Positions 45,102 to 56,437 of a DNA stretch of 64,000 bases are shown one piece after another. Positions within the stretch are counted from its first letter, which is position 1. The number at the start of each line of letters is the position of its first letter. The translations under genes and the position numbers were made by a program. The stretch is from positions 5,620,742 through 5,684,741 of the forward strand of contig OZ022238.1 in the NCBI GenBank assembly GCA_963978895.1, written 5' to 3'. The DNA comes from Erpobdella octoculata. Its lineage: Eukaryota; Annelida; Clitellata; Hirudinida; Erpobdellidae. The notes below the pieces were generated by a model. It was not told the origin of the DNA and searched no databases. It was given only the letters and a program-made list of their open reading frames with translations.

Positions 45102-45852
45102 TCAATTAAGTTGCTTTTTTGCAATTATAAATTCTCCGATATAAGTACCAATCATACCAGGAGCAACGGCTTCTAAGGTATTTTTCATAAGCTCAGTATC
45201 AATCGGTGTCTTGCTGTAGATATTAAGCAACTAAGTTATATCGTCATCAAAATTTATAAAATCCATAGTGCATCTGAACTTCTGGGACCATAAAACCTCT
45301 GCACCTCCTTTCATTAGATCTTCTTTTATCATGGACGATTCAGGGTGAAGATCAAAACGGTCGCTGAGACGACGATGGACATTTTGCATAACGTTTGTTG
45401 AGCGGTTGTGCTCGTCAAGCTCGTCGGATTGGTTAATAATAACAATGGTTCCGTTTTTTGGGTTGAGCCAGTTGTCAAGAATGTTTTTTAGAAAAAGGTC
45501 TAGACGGGAATGTATGTCATAGAGCATATGGAACATTAAAATGACATCAAATTCAGAGCTCTCTGATGTTTTCAGCCATTTTTCACAATCATCCTCTATT
45601 ACTTCAGCCATTATACTTTCATTGAAAATTGTGGTAATGTTCTTTTTCAATTCTTCAGCGCAATAATGATCTTTTTCTACCGCCACAATTTTTTTCAAGT
45701 TAGGAAGACATCTTTTAATAAATTCCAAGTCATATTCTCCAGGCCCGGGACCGATGCTGAGACATTATTGGAGTAATAATTTTAGATTCGTCCCTTCTTT
45801 CTCGAAACCTTTTCAACAAATCAGGATAGGTCATGTACTTGCTATTTGACAT
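45102..45852 (-). pseudogene. Histamine N-methyltransferase-like pseudogene
   Basis: Closely similar to the intact gene at 52620-53417, including the 5' acceptor (TTTATTTCAG) just before the start codon. It is broken twice: a 47-bp deletion near 45759-45764, between 7-bp TGAGACA repeats that are still visible in the intact copy, shifts the frame in the N-terminal region, and a Gln codon is changed to TAG at 45231-45233 near the C terminus. The remaining frame still shows the FDVILMFHMLYDI methyltransferase core. Disrupted after duplication. Confidence 0.85.
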
Positions 45853-46218
45853 CTTTGTATCCTGTCTGAAATAAACTTTGAAAGTAAATTTTTAATATAT
45901 ATTTTATTTAAACCAACTTTAATAAAGTTACATGAGAACAAAAACCTAAAATAAAAAATAATAGTAAACAAGTAAAGAAAAAACCAGTTTTTTAACACAA
46001 ACTTTAAATTTAAATGCATTCGATTTAGAAATACGAAAGATGTTCAAATTAAGTTTTTTTTAATTGAATCATGTATTGTCATCCAATATAAAGAGATGCT
46101 GAAAGTTTCATTTTCCTAGCTAGTCAAAAAGCTGGTTAAATTTTACTTGCAAGATTTGCGCACAGAGAAAGCCACACACACACACACACAAACAGAGATT
46201 ATAATCTACGGGTTAGTA

Positions 46219-46990
<772 letters not shown>

Positions 46991-47069
46991 AAACAATGGA
47001 AGTGGCAGCGGCAGCAGTAACAGTAGCAGGAGCAGTAGTAGTCTGTGTTTGATTCTTTCTCAAGACAAG

Positions 47070-47485
47070 AGTATCTTCGCACCTGTTAGTAGTGGATTGT
47101 AAGCCGCGAAACTATCCTAGGTTCTGGTTTTGAAATACTTTTAACTCAATGTTTTCTTTTACTAATAAATGCAATAAAAACACGAATTAAAGTTTAAGAA
47201 ATACAAACCAGTTTGCTTTGGAAGAGCTATTAGTAACAAGTAACACATGCATCAACCAAACGAAATAAAAACGACGATATTTAACGTGAAGTTAGTCAAT
47301 AATTAGTCAAGGCTATGAAAAGTGTGTCACCTTTGTAGCTATGCTACATAGGCAGAGCTCAGTAGTTGAAATTGGCATTGAGACAATTAAATATTTTATT
47401 TGAATGTTTGAATGAAAATTCTTTAGCTAGTTTTCTAAAAACAGGTCACTCGTGACCTATAACCTAACGAAACCTATACCTAAAC
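47070..47485. repeat. Local duplication block, left arm
   Basis: Diverged copy of 59945-60367: shared GATTGTAAGCCGCGAAACT, GATATTTAACGTGA and TAGCTATGCTACATAGGCAG. The duplication resumes at 48796 after the inserted hAT. It ends with the target site ACCTAAAC. Confidence 0.75.
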
Positions 47486-48795
47486 CATAGGTCTCCGTGG
47501 GTCCATTTTGAGCGAACCGACCCGACCCAACCCCCCAACTGACATATCCAACCCAACCCACCACAAGATGGAATTCTTTACCCAACCCAACCCAAAATAA
47601 AAAAAATTCTGAAAACAGGTATATTAGCGTGTACAATTTTTTTTATAATGTATCACGAGTGGCTAAGAATGCCCGCACGCATAGCCCATCTAACAAGTTC
47701 AATTGATTCGACCTTTTCAGCAGATAAGCTTGACCTTATGTCAGTTATTGTGTGTCCCACAAAAGAAAAGTCACGCTCAGACTGAGCTGAACTCACTGAA
47801 ATGCAAAATATACGAAGTGCCACTTCAGAGAAAACTGGAGATTTGTTGCTAAACTTTTTTCGAAATAGAAGAGGTCCATTATGTGAGCTTGGGCACTCGC
47901 ATTGCCTTGTACGTTGCTAAGTCATCTTTGCCTGAGTGCACTACAGCAGCAGTTTTGACTCCAGATGCTGACATGCCATCTCGAAGGCTGGCAAACGGAT
48001 CAATGCGGGCTCTTTTTGAAGGTGGTACACTTTCCGTTTCGATGACGTTCTAAAATAAGACACACAAGTTTATCAACATAAAAACAAAGTAAATCAAATA
48101 GGAAGTGAAAACAAAATAAAAGATACTGGGAGATAGATAATTATCAATAAGAAAGAATAAAAAGTGGCTAAAAAATTATTTAATTAAGAATCTGGACTGA
48201 CTAGCTTCTGTTTCAACAGTATTTTCATTATTTAAACGATCCATCACCACATTCGACCCTTGAATAATCCAACTTTCAAGATCATTTCCAAGCTTCCTCT
48301 TGAAGCTGTTCTCACTTTTAGTTTTATTAGGCACACAGGCTAACTGCCTGAAAGATGGATCAAGGAATGTGCTAATAATAATATTACTAATACGCTCCGC
48401 CGTGTCATTAGCAATTTTGCGCTTATTGCCATGGCGGGCGCCTTGTCAATAGCACTGACCATTATATATACCATCGATAATTAGTACCTAATCAGCAAAT
48501 TTTCTAGATACTATCTGGTACCAATTAATTCAACAAAAACCTTATTTCTCAGACTAGATTAGATTCAATCTCATTCGTTTTCATCAAATGTGCAGCTTTA
48601 TTTTCACGTCAAGTATGAATTGAAATATAAACATTCGAGCGGAGACGGCGTTGAAGTAAATAATTTAATAAATAATTTAATAATCAAGCCAAGCCAACCC
48701 AACCCACCTCAAGTTGAAAATTCTCGACCCAACCCATCCCAACCCCACCCAACCCAGCCCGACCCATGGGTCAACCGGGTCAACCCAGCCCATGG
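47486..48795 (-). mobile_element. hAT transposon with paralogous empty site
   Basis: Flanked by ACCTAAAC on both sides (47478-47485 and 48796-48803). The paralogue at 60360-60367 has a single ACCTAAAC and no insert. Ends are CATAGGTCTCCGTGGGTCC and, inverted, CCATGGGCTGGGTTGACCC, continuing into CCCAACCC-rich subterminal blocks. The interior codes for a decayed hAT transposase on the minus strand. Confidence 0.85.
47645..48051 (-). pseudogene. hAT transposase C-terminal remnant
   Basis: Minus-strand translation in broken frames gives an acceptor-like TTATTTTAG, then SVPPSKRARIDPFASLRDGM, then after a frame change SPVFSEVALRIFCISVSSAQ and SERDFSFVGHTITDIRSSLS ... VRWAMRAGILSHS, the characteristic hAT dimerisation domain. 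A stop and frameshift separate the pieces. The N-terminal part is not recognised. Confidence 0.75.
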
Positions 48796-49099
48796 ACCTA
48801 AACAATTGAAACATATCAAGCCGTTGATCAGTTGACAGTCTGGCAAGTCTAAATTTAGAACTGCGGAGACCTTGGCTGCTTTATTTCTATTGTAGTGAGC
48901 CACTTTTGTTGTTGGTTACGTTTAATAAAACTTAAGAAACCGACTTCCAAATCTCTTTATAAAAAACGATGTCTAGACGACCACACTATCCTATCTGTTT
49001 CTTTTTGCAGCATGCCTAATGACCGGGCAATTAAATTGCCAAGCCATGACGCTTCCAACGTTTGTGATCTTGTAAAAAAATCAGAATAAATCGACTGGT

Positions 49100-49290
49100 G
49101 AAAACACTGAAAATTCACACAGAAAAAAAACATTACAAATGTTAGTATTGTGACAAACCTTTCTCTCATAACAGAGTATTCAAAATACACCTTAAATTTC
49201 AAATAGATGAAAAATCGTACAAATTCCAATTTTGTGAAAAAGCTTTTGCTCAGAACAGATATTTGAAGCAGCATCTATACACACACACAC
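49100..49290 (+). pseudogene. Degenerate C2H2 zinc-finger fragment
   Basis: One frame reads two decayed fingers: YKC then a stop, YCDKPFSHNRVFKIHLKF, then YKFQFCEKAFAQNRYLKQHL, in which the first Cys pair is damaged in each (stop next to Cys; Cys to Phe). It is paralogous to 60570-60765. The His-Thr-His codons at the end run directly into a CA microsatellite. Confidence 0.65.
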
Positions 49291-49368
49291 AAACACACAC
49301 ACACACACACAAACATACACACACACGCGCGCACGCACGCACGCACGCACACACACACTGGTAAACAA
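49278..49368. repeat. (CA)n / (GCAC)n microsatellite
   Basis: ACACAC runs with a central CGCACGCA section, beginning inside the zinc-finger relic. Confidence 0.9.
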
Positions 49369-49370
49369 AG

Positions 49371-49625
49371 TGAAGGAAAAATGAGTTTTTCAAAACACAC
49401 TTTTATTTCAAATACACTCAATTTAGAAATACGAAAAATATTCAAATTAGGTTTTTTACAAACTTTTATTTAGGTTACAATCTCTGTTTGTGTGTGTGTG
49501 TGTGTGGCTTTCTCTGTGCGCAAATCTTGTGAAATTTAACCAGCTTTTTGACTAGCTAGGAAGCTGAAACTTTTAGCATATCTTTATATTGGATAACAAT
49601 ACATGATTCAATTAAAAAAAACGTA
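49371..49625 (+). repeat. Interspersed repeat family E, long copy
   Basis: Starts with a head shared with 60770-60840 (AACACACTTTTATTTCAAAT) and continues into the family E core (CTCTGTTTGTG ... GACTAGCTAGGAAGC ... CAATACATGATTCAAT). Confidence 0.5.
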
Positions 49626-49774
49626 ATTTGAACATCTTTCGTATACATACACACATACATACACACAGACACACATCGAGTGTATTTGAAATCAAAGTTT
49701 GTGTTTAAAAAAAAACTCGTTTTTTCCTTTACTTGTTCAATTGAATCATGTATTGTCATCTAAATATAAAAAAA

Positions 49775-50206
49775 TAAGATAATGTAAGTAAGTAAGTATC
49801 TTAGTCTTTTATGCATTGCTAGACCATTCATCCAATTTTAATGCAATTTCTAAACAAGCTTGAGAGGCAATGGGAGACAGTTATAGTGTAAAAACTGAAA
49901 TCGGTTACAAAATGAGTGAAGCGGAGCGAAAGAGCTAGCGGAAACGGGAAAAGAAAAGCAAGAGAGAACAAAAAAAGCAGCTAAAAACAAAAAAAGCGAG
50001 CATGAAAGGTAAAGCGACCAAGACCGGGAAAGCATCCGGGATCGGGAAAGCGACCGGGAGCGGGAAAGCGAACGAGAGCGAGAAAACAACTGGAAGCGAT
50101 AAAGCGACTGAGAGCGAGAGAGCAGGCGGGGAAGGAAATCGGAGCGAGAGAGACAAATATTAGATAAACCTCTAAAAATCCCGGGCAACGCCGGGTACCC
50201 CGCTAG
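49775..50206 (+). mobile_element. Helitron family A, plus-strand copy
   Basis: 5'-side landmarks CATTGCTAGACCATTCATCC and AAATGAGTGAAGCGGAGCG, 18-bp minisatellite, then the 3' hairpin CCCGGGCAACGCCGGG and CCCCGCTAG at 50198-50206, followed by T. The 5' limit is approximate. Confidence 0.65.
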
Positions 50207-50304
50207 TCCAATATAAAGCAATGCTGAGAGTTTCAGCTTCCTAGCTAGTCAAAAAACTGGTTACATTTTACTTGCAAGATATGGATACAGAAAAACACAC
50301 CCAC

Positions 50305-50850
50305 AATTCAATTTTATTCCACAAAAACCTTCCTTTATTGACTTTTAATGTTGTGTGAAAAATTTTAATTCGCTTTGATTAATGGCGTAATTAGGCAGAA
50401 AGGACACGCAGACACATAAACACACCGACATTTATTTTTATATCTATACTAACAGGGTACACGGTGTTGCCCGGGGTTTTAGAGGTTTTTCTATCGTTTC
50501 TCTCGCTCGCTCCCGTTATTTTTCCCGCTTTCGCTCCCGGTCGATTTTCTATTATCGCTTGCTCTCTCGTTTTCGGTCGCTTTCCCGCTCCCGCCTGCTT
50601 TCCCGTTCACGGTCGATTTTCCATTCCCGCTCTTTTTTTTTGCTTTTGGTGATTTTTTCGTCCCACATGCTCTCCGGTTCCCGCTGCCTCTCGCTTTTCC
50701 GTTTCCGCTCGCTCTTCAGTTCCCGCTCACTTTTTGCCGATCACAATTTTTTTCACAAAAACCTTTTTCTATTCAAATGAAAAGTTTATTATAATCGGAC
50801 GAATGACGTGGCAATGCATAAAAGACAAACACACAGACCGTTATTTACAC
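50305..50850 (-). mobile_element. Degenerate Helitron A copies in tandem
   Basis: A 5' remnant (50305-50455) abuts a copy starting at about 50456 (GTACACGGTGTTGCCCGGGG). The arrangement and sequence match 42838-43390, showing that both belong to the duplicated methyltransferase block. Confidence 0.6.
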
Positions 50851-51001
50851 AAACTTTTATTTAGGTGACAATCTCTGTTTGTGTGTGTGTGTGTCTTTTT
50901 CTGTACGCAAATCTTGCAAGTAAAATTTAACCAGCTTTTTGACTAGCTAGGAAGCTTAAACTTTTAGCATAGCTTTATATTGGATGACAATACATGATTC
51001 A
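50851..51001 (+). repeat. Interspersed repeat family E copy
   Basis: Matches 43396-43545 in sequence and position relative to the neighbouring Helitron. Confidence 0.5.
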
Positions 51002-51057
51002 ATAAAAAAAATTAATGTTGTGTTGAAAAACTCGTTTTTCCTTTAATTGTTATATAT

Positions 51058-51330
51058 CTACTACCGGGGTAACCGGCGTTACCCGGGATTTTTAGAGTTT
51101 TTTTTTATCGTTTTTCTCTCTCGCTCGCGTTTTCTTCCCTGCTCGCTTTCCCGCTCCCGATCAGTTTTTTGCTCTCCCGTTTACGGTCGGTTTTTCGTTT
51201 TCCGTTGCTTTTCCGTTCTCGCTTGATTTACGCTCCCGTTCCCATTCATTTTTTTCTTGGTTCTTTTATTTTGTGACCGATTTCAATTTTGTAACACAAA
51301 CTTTTCCTTATTTATTTTCAAAGTGTAAAC
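51058..51330 (-). mobile_element. Helitron family A, degenerate short copy
   Basis: Starts CTACCGGGGTAACCGGCGTTACCCGGGA, with CGCTCCCG minisatellite units and a diverged 5' part. It is an insertion absent from the paralogous 43 kb locus. Confidence 0.55.
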
Positions 51331-51659
51331 GTAGAAGAATATGCTTTCAAGCGATTCGTAACGTTAAAGTCGAAGTTATTTATAACACAATATTTTTCGA
51401 ATTTGTTTTAACTTTATTATTCTTAGTTGAATATAATCTTTTACTTGACTCAAAACTGAATTATCTCACTTTGTAGAATTTCGCACGGTTCTAACAAATC
51501 TTTTGATAATTCCAATTTCTCTACCCCAAGATCACCTTACTTTTTTAATGAAGACCCCAAAAACAAAAAAGACCAATAACAATTATATATATATACATAT
51601 ATATATATATACATATATATACATACATATATACATACATATACATATACCCATACATC

Positions 51660-51707
<48 letters not shown>

Positions 51708-51731
51708 GACAAATAACAATTATATATATAC

Positions 51732-51762
<31 letters not shown>

Positions 51763-52317
51763 CATATACATACACATATACATATACCCAAACATACACA
51801 TATACATATACCCAAACATACATATATACATATATTAATGATAGAAAAAATTATACGCACACACAATGTCACAAGAGCACAAATATACATATATACACAT
51901 ACATATATAAAACAAACAAATATCACGAAAATACGTAAGATGAACCATCTTCATCTTACACAAAGTTGTGTGAAGATTTCATTGGAGCACTTTCCGACAT
52001 TGTTCCTAACCAGACATTAAAATTCACAACAAAACTCAGCTAAATCTGAACTTATTTAGAGGTCGCCACCACACTTTTAAATCTTTATATTTATATTACA
52101 TTCTGTGTTTCTAATTTCAACATCTGTGTTTCTGGCTGTAGTGTTAAAAGTTTTAACACTAAATTGTAATAAGTATCCGTCAAATCTTAAAAAGAAAAAT
52201 CAAAATACCAAACAACTTACTCATACTTTTTAAAATTACACCAGAAGTATATCACGTCAAGTGAAAAAATTTTTTTGGTATCTAAGCTGGTCAGTCAACC
52301 TTCGTCAGAGATTTTTA
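51331..52317. other. AT-rich sequence with TA/CATA microsatellites
   Basis: 51580-51835 is an interrupted TA/CATACA array, with ACAATTATATATATACATAT occurring twice. No gene is supported. Confidence 0.6.
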
Positions 52318-52619
52318 TAAAAAAATATTTCAAAAATCAAAAAATTAGTAAACTTTTGCTGAACTTAGAGAAAAAAGAATAAGGAAAAACAAACAAGCAA
52401 AAAATTATTAGAAAAAAGTCTGTGAGAAAAATAAAAAGTAATAAAGAGAGAAACGAAAGAAAATCTTCTAAAACAACTGGAAAATGTCGGTTAATCTATG
52501 TAGCTAGTTAATAAATCTTTTAGTAATAAACCCCCAATTTGTATTGCACATAAAATTATTGCAATTATTGTTAAAATGTTTCAAGCAAACATCTGAAGAA
52601 ACTCCTGATTTCAAATCAC

Positions 52620-53417
52620 TCAATTAAGTTGCTTTTTTGCAACTATAAACTCTCCGATATAAGTACCAATCATACCAGGAGCAACGGCTTCTAAGGTATT
52701 TTTCATCAGCTCATTATCAATCGGTATCTTGCTGTAGATATTAAACAACTGAGTTATATCGTCATCAAAATCTCTAAAATCCATAGTGCATCTGAACTTC
52801 TGGGACCATAAAACCTCTGCACCTCCTTTTATTAGATATTCTTTTATCATGGACGATTCAGGGTGAAGATCAAAACGGTCGTTGAGATGACGGTGGACGT
52901 TTTGCAAAACGTTTATTGTGTGGTTGTGCTTGTCAAGCTCGTCGGAAAGATTAATAATAACAATCATTCCGTTCTTTGGGTTGAGCCAGTTGTCAAGAAT
53001 ATTTTTCAGGAAAGGTTCTAGACGGGGATGTATGTCATAGAGCATATGGAACATCAAAATGACATCAAATTCTGAGCTCTCTGATTTTTTTAGCCATTTT
53101 TCACAATCCTCCTCTATTACTTCAGCCATTATACTTTCATTGAAAATTGTGGTAATGTTCTTTTTTAATTCTTCAGCGCAATAATGATCTTTTTCTACCG
53201 CCACAATTTTTTTCAAGTTAGGAAGACATCTTTTAATAAATTCCAAGTCATATTCTCCGGGCCCGGGACCGATGCTGAGACAGGACACTGCTGATTTGAG
53301 AGCGTCAAATTGCTTTCCTATATGAGACATTATTGGAGTAATAATTTTAGATTCGTCCCTTCTTTCTCGAAACCTTTTCAACATATCAGGATAGCTCATG
53401 TAGCTGCTATTTGACAT
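52620..53417 (-). CDS. Histamine N-methyltransferase-like SAM-dependent methyltransferase
   Basis: 265-residue intact protein. It shows a class I methyltransferase core: motif I LSIGPGPGEYDLE (residues 47-59, the SAM-binding glycine loop), an acidic residue after the second strand (KKIVAVEKD, Glu75), EDCEKWLKK, and FDVILMFHMLYDI followed by IVIINLSD. Length and layout resemble vertebrate HNMT, which methylates histamine using SAM in the cytosol. The actual substrate here is not shown by sequence. There is no signal peptide or membrane segment. An acceptor (TTTATTTCAG) lies 13 bases before the ATG, implying a 5'-UTR intron. A broken paralogue lies at 45102-45852. Confidence 0.8.
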   Translation of the reverse strand: MSNSSYMSYPDMLKRFRERRDESKIITPIMSHIGKQFDALKSAVSCLSIGPGPGEYDLEFIKRCLPNLKKIVAVEKDHYCAEELKKNITTIFNESIMAEVIEEDCEKWLKKSESSEFDVILMFHMLYDIHPRLEPFLKNILDNWLNPKNGMIVIINLSDELDKHNHTINVLQNVHRHLNDRFDLHPESSMIKEYLIKGGAEVLWSQKFRCTMDFRDFDDDITQLFNIYSKIPIDNELMKNTLEAVAPGMIGTYIGEFIVAKKQLN

Positions 53418-53561
53418 CTTTGTATCCTGTCTGAAATAAACTTTGAAAGTGAATTTTTAGTATATATTTTAGTTAAACAAACTTTAGTAAAGTTACATCA
53501 AAACCAAAATCTAAAATAAAAATAATAGTAACAAGTGAAGCAAAAACAAAGTTTTTTAAAA

Positions 53562-53854
53562 ACACACTTTTATATAATCGATTGTGTAGGCCATATTTTG
53601 TTACATAAACAACGAGCATATTAGCATAGACAATAAATAGTTTGAAGATAATATCACAAATAATTACCTAATAAACTTTGTCCAATCGATCCGAAAATTT
53701 GATAAAATGCATTGTTAATTAGTTCGGAGGTATGTTTAACTTTGTAAGTCTCTAGCTCATCGGGAAGTTAGTTTAAAATCGATTGCAAAATTTGGCGACA
53801 GAGAGACCGACCGACAGACAGACAGACAGGAAGTCAAGTTAAATAAAAGTGTGT
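53562..53854. mobile_element. Short TIR repeat family D, copy 3
   Basis: Ends ACACACTTTTAT and ATAAAAGTGTGT are perfect 12-bp inverted repeats. The interior is shared with the copies at 30251 and 32745, including TCCAATCGATCCGAAAAT and a GACA run. Confidence 0.6.
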
Positions 53855-54400
53855 AAAAAAAGTTGAAACTTCCAAAGATTCTACAAATTCCAGTTTGACA
53901 AAAGGAAGTTAATTGGTAAATCAGGTTTAAAACAGATATATACATAAAATAGATTATTCAAATTTTTTGACTAAACTAACATTTTATTAAACTACACAGA
54001 ATTTTGTCCTACTGGTTAGATGTGATAGGAATCACAGTTTCCTGCTACCCGCACGTGTACCGAAATCAAAATGAGCCGAACTCTATTACCACCAATCGCG
54101 AAACTGGTACTGTTAGTGTTATAAATAATTACAGTTTTATGCATTTAATGGAGTTAAATATACAATAATTCTACATCATAAAAATACATTTTTTTAAAAA
54201 CCACGTTTTTCTCGCGCCCTAAATAGTATAAAATAATATTTCTGTAAATTATTTTCTTTTTCCTTTTTGATGGGTAAAATGTTGTAAGCATTTGAGTTTT
54301 TCGATTAAATGTATTGTGGCGACTGTCTACAAATCGGGCTTTTTGATCTTCAAGGCAAGAGGAACGCTTTTCTGGTGTCTCGATCGTTTTTGAGAGAGCT
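53855..54400. other. AT-rich spacer, nothing recognised
   Basis: No gene or element end identified. The 5' boundary of the Penelope-like fragment may lie here. Confidence 0.4.

Positions 54401-54445
<45 letters not shown>
54401..54445. repeat. (TA)n microsatellite
   Basis: Short TA tract at the upstream edge of the Penelope-like coding remnant. Confidence 0.9.
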
Positions 54446-54448
<3 letters not shown>

Positions 54449-54474
54449 TCTTCTATTTACAATTTATTATAAAT

Positions 54475-55354
54475 CAAAAACAGCCCACCAAATGATAATG
54501 CGAAATAATCTCTTTAAATCAGGTACATTGAAAGAGACTAATGTTGTTTACGAATTCAAATGCAATAAACATGACGGTCTACATCAGTCGTATATCGGGC
54601 ATACTCGTACGACATTGGCTCGACGGTTGACGATGCACGTGCAAGGTGGCAACATTAAATCTCATTTTCGATCTCTTCATCAAACGTCTCTTACTCGCGA
54701 GATTCTTGATAATGATACAACCATTCTCTACCGTGTTTCAGATCCACGTCGATTAAAAATAGCAGAGATTTACTTATACAAGAATATCGACCAGCAATAA
54801 ATACTCAGGATACACACTTTGATAGAACTTTACGACTGTTCAATCTTGACTTTAATGATTTTGCTGACGATAATGTGCTTCGGTCTCAGACGGTAGGCGC
54901 TATGCTGGGTGGTAACAAAGCTACGAGCTCTGGTCCTTTATTAATCTGTGGTCACGGTACTAGTCGACCCCCTTATTCGGCCGTTGCTTCTGGTTTGGTA
55001 CAGCCTGACAAAACTAATGAGGTAAACACTTCCTGTGGATCGGTTTATTTGACTCCTGTCATAGATGTTGGCGATCGTCTCGGTATATCTCCCCGTGGTC
55101 TACTGAGTGATGAGGTTAACTACCTTTCCAACTCATCTCTTCAACCAGCTCCCATCGTGCAACTACCCACGCCTATCCTACATGAGCCTCCACCTGAGCC
55201 TCCATCTGAGCCTCCACCTGAACCTCCACCTGAACCTCCACCTGAGCCTCCACCTGAACCTCCACCTGAGCCTCCACCTGAGGCTCAGGCTCCAGCGGTG
55301 TCATTTCAACATTTGTTTGAGTCTTCAAATATAACTATAAGACGTCGGCGTTAA
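54475..55354 (+). pseudogene. GIY-YIG endonuclease domain with PPPEP-repeat extension
   Basis: Reads NVVYEFKCNKHDGLHQSYIG (diverged GIY and intact YIG), TTLARRLTMHVQGGN and AEIYLYKN, typical of Penelope-like GIY-YIG domains. Near 54795 the frame ends in TAA. A one-base shift restores the expected family ending (PAINTQ ... LRLFNLDF), so a single-base deletion is likely. The shifted frame continues to 55354 and includes about seven PPPEPP-type repeats from an 18-bp DNA repeat. Such a long extension after GIY-YIG is unusual. Confidence 0.65.
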
Positions 55355-55846
55355 TTGAATCATCTATATGTATCCCATTTGCACAGTCATTCGTTTATTT
55401 TAATTTTTCATATAAGTTTACTTTTATTTTAATTCATCACATGGTTTTATTTAAATTTTTCACCTTTTATTATTTTATTTCATACTTTTTTATTTCAATA
55501 TACTGTCACTAGATACCTATAGTTTAATTTCATTAATCTTCTAATAATTTTAAGTGTTTTAATTTCTATTATTAGTATTATAGACTTCATTCAATTCGTC
55601 CTATCTATTTATATTTATTTATTTTATTTTATTAATAATAATTATTATTTAATTTATCTTTATACTTCTTTTCATTTATCAATTTTATAAGCTCTCGTAA
55701 TTTACTTATATCGTCATACTCTGGTTTTAAATACTTTAATTTAAATATTTATTAAATATTTATTTAATATAGGCACAACACTATTTCTATGTTGATGTTT
55801 ACTATATATTCTTTAGCTGTTTACGTAATACGACATTTTAGGTTAC

Positions 55847-55888
55847 GGACTCTGAAGATGACTGTAGTCGAAACTGGCCAGTCAGTCC
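55847..55888 (+). ncRNA. Hammerhead ribozyme, type I layout
   Basis: All core elements are in order: helix I strand GGACT (55847-55851), CTGAAGA (55852-55858), helix II GAC-TGTA-GTC within 55859-55869, GAA (55870-55872), helix III ACTGG/CCAGT (55873-55882, loopless palindrome), C at the cleavage position (55883), and AGTCC (55884-55888), which pairs perfectly with the first strand. Predicted cleavage follows C55883. Minimal type I hammerheads with very short helix III are established in Penelope-like elements, where they may act as dimers. The unpaired T at 55859 and the 3-bp helix II are the weak points. Confidence 0.7.
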
Positions 55889-56050
55889 TAATTATTATTA
55901 TTTGTATTATATAAATTTTTAAAATGGACTCTAGTTTACGTCGTAAAATTAAATATTTCGAACAGTTTATTAAAAAAGTCATTAATGCAAAGTGGTCGTT
56001 TGTTTTTAACGGAGTGTGTTTACGAGAAGGGATTTTGCCAAAGTATATTA

Positions 56051-56053
<3 letters not shown>

Positions 56054-56097
<44 letters not shown>

Positions 56098-56111
56098 ATT
56101 TATATATAATA

Positions 56112-56152
<41 letters not shown>

Positions 56153-56190
56153 AATATTGATCTATATATATATATACATATATATAATCT
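56054..56190. repeat. TA-rich microsatellite cluster
   Basis: Interrupted TA tracts with ATAATTTATATATAATAATT between them. Confidence 0.9.
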
Positions 56191-56437
56191 GTTATATAAT
56201 CTATTTTTACGGACGGAAAAACAAACAAGAAAGTGACTTTATACAAATGTTGTAAAATATGCCACAGAAACAAGGTCGATAGCCGCACTTCAGAGTAAGC
56301 TGCATAAGTAAAACAAATTAGCATGAAAAGGATGTAAAAGTTTAATCCGTGGATAATTTATAGGTCGCAGAACTGAAGGACGTATAAGTTGTCGTTGAAC
56401 AAAGAGTCCGTGCTTGATTCATTCTCAAGTCATAATT

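Larger units (their letters stand above)
54446..55890 (+). mobile_element. Penelope-like element, 3' part with ribozyme-type end
   Basis: Contains the GIY-YIG endonuclease remnant (54475-54800), a proline-rich C-terminal extension, about 490 bp of AT-rich sequence and a hammerhead motif at 55847-55888. No reverse-transcriptase domain is found upstream, so the copy is 5'-truncated, as is common for Penelope-like elements. Confidence 0.65.

Noticed and set aside
51503..51838. Tyr/Ile repeat protein
   Set aside because: Translation of TA/CATACA microsatellite. Similar frames at 62192-62822 come from TA and TGTA arrays.
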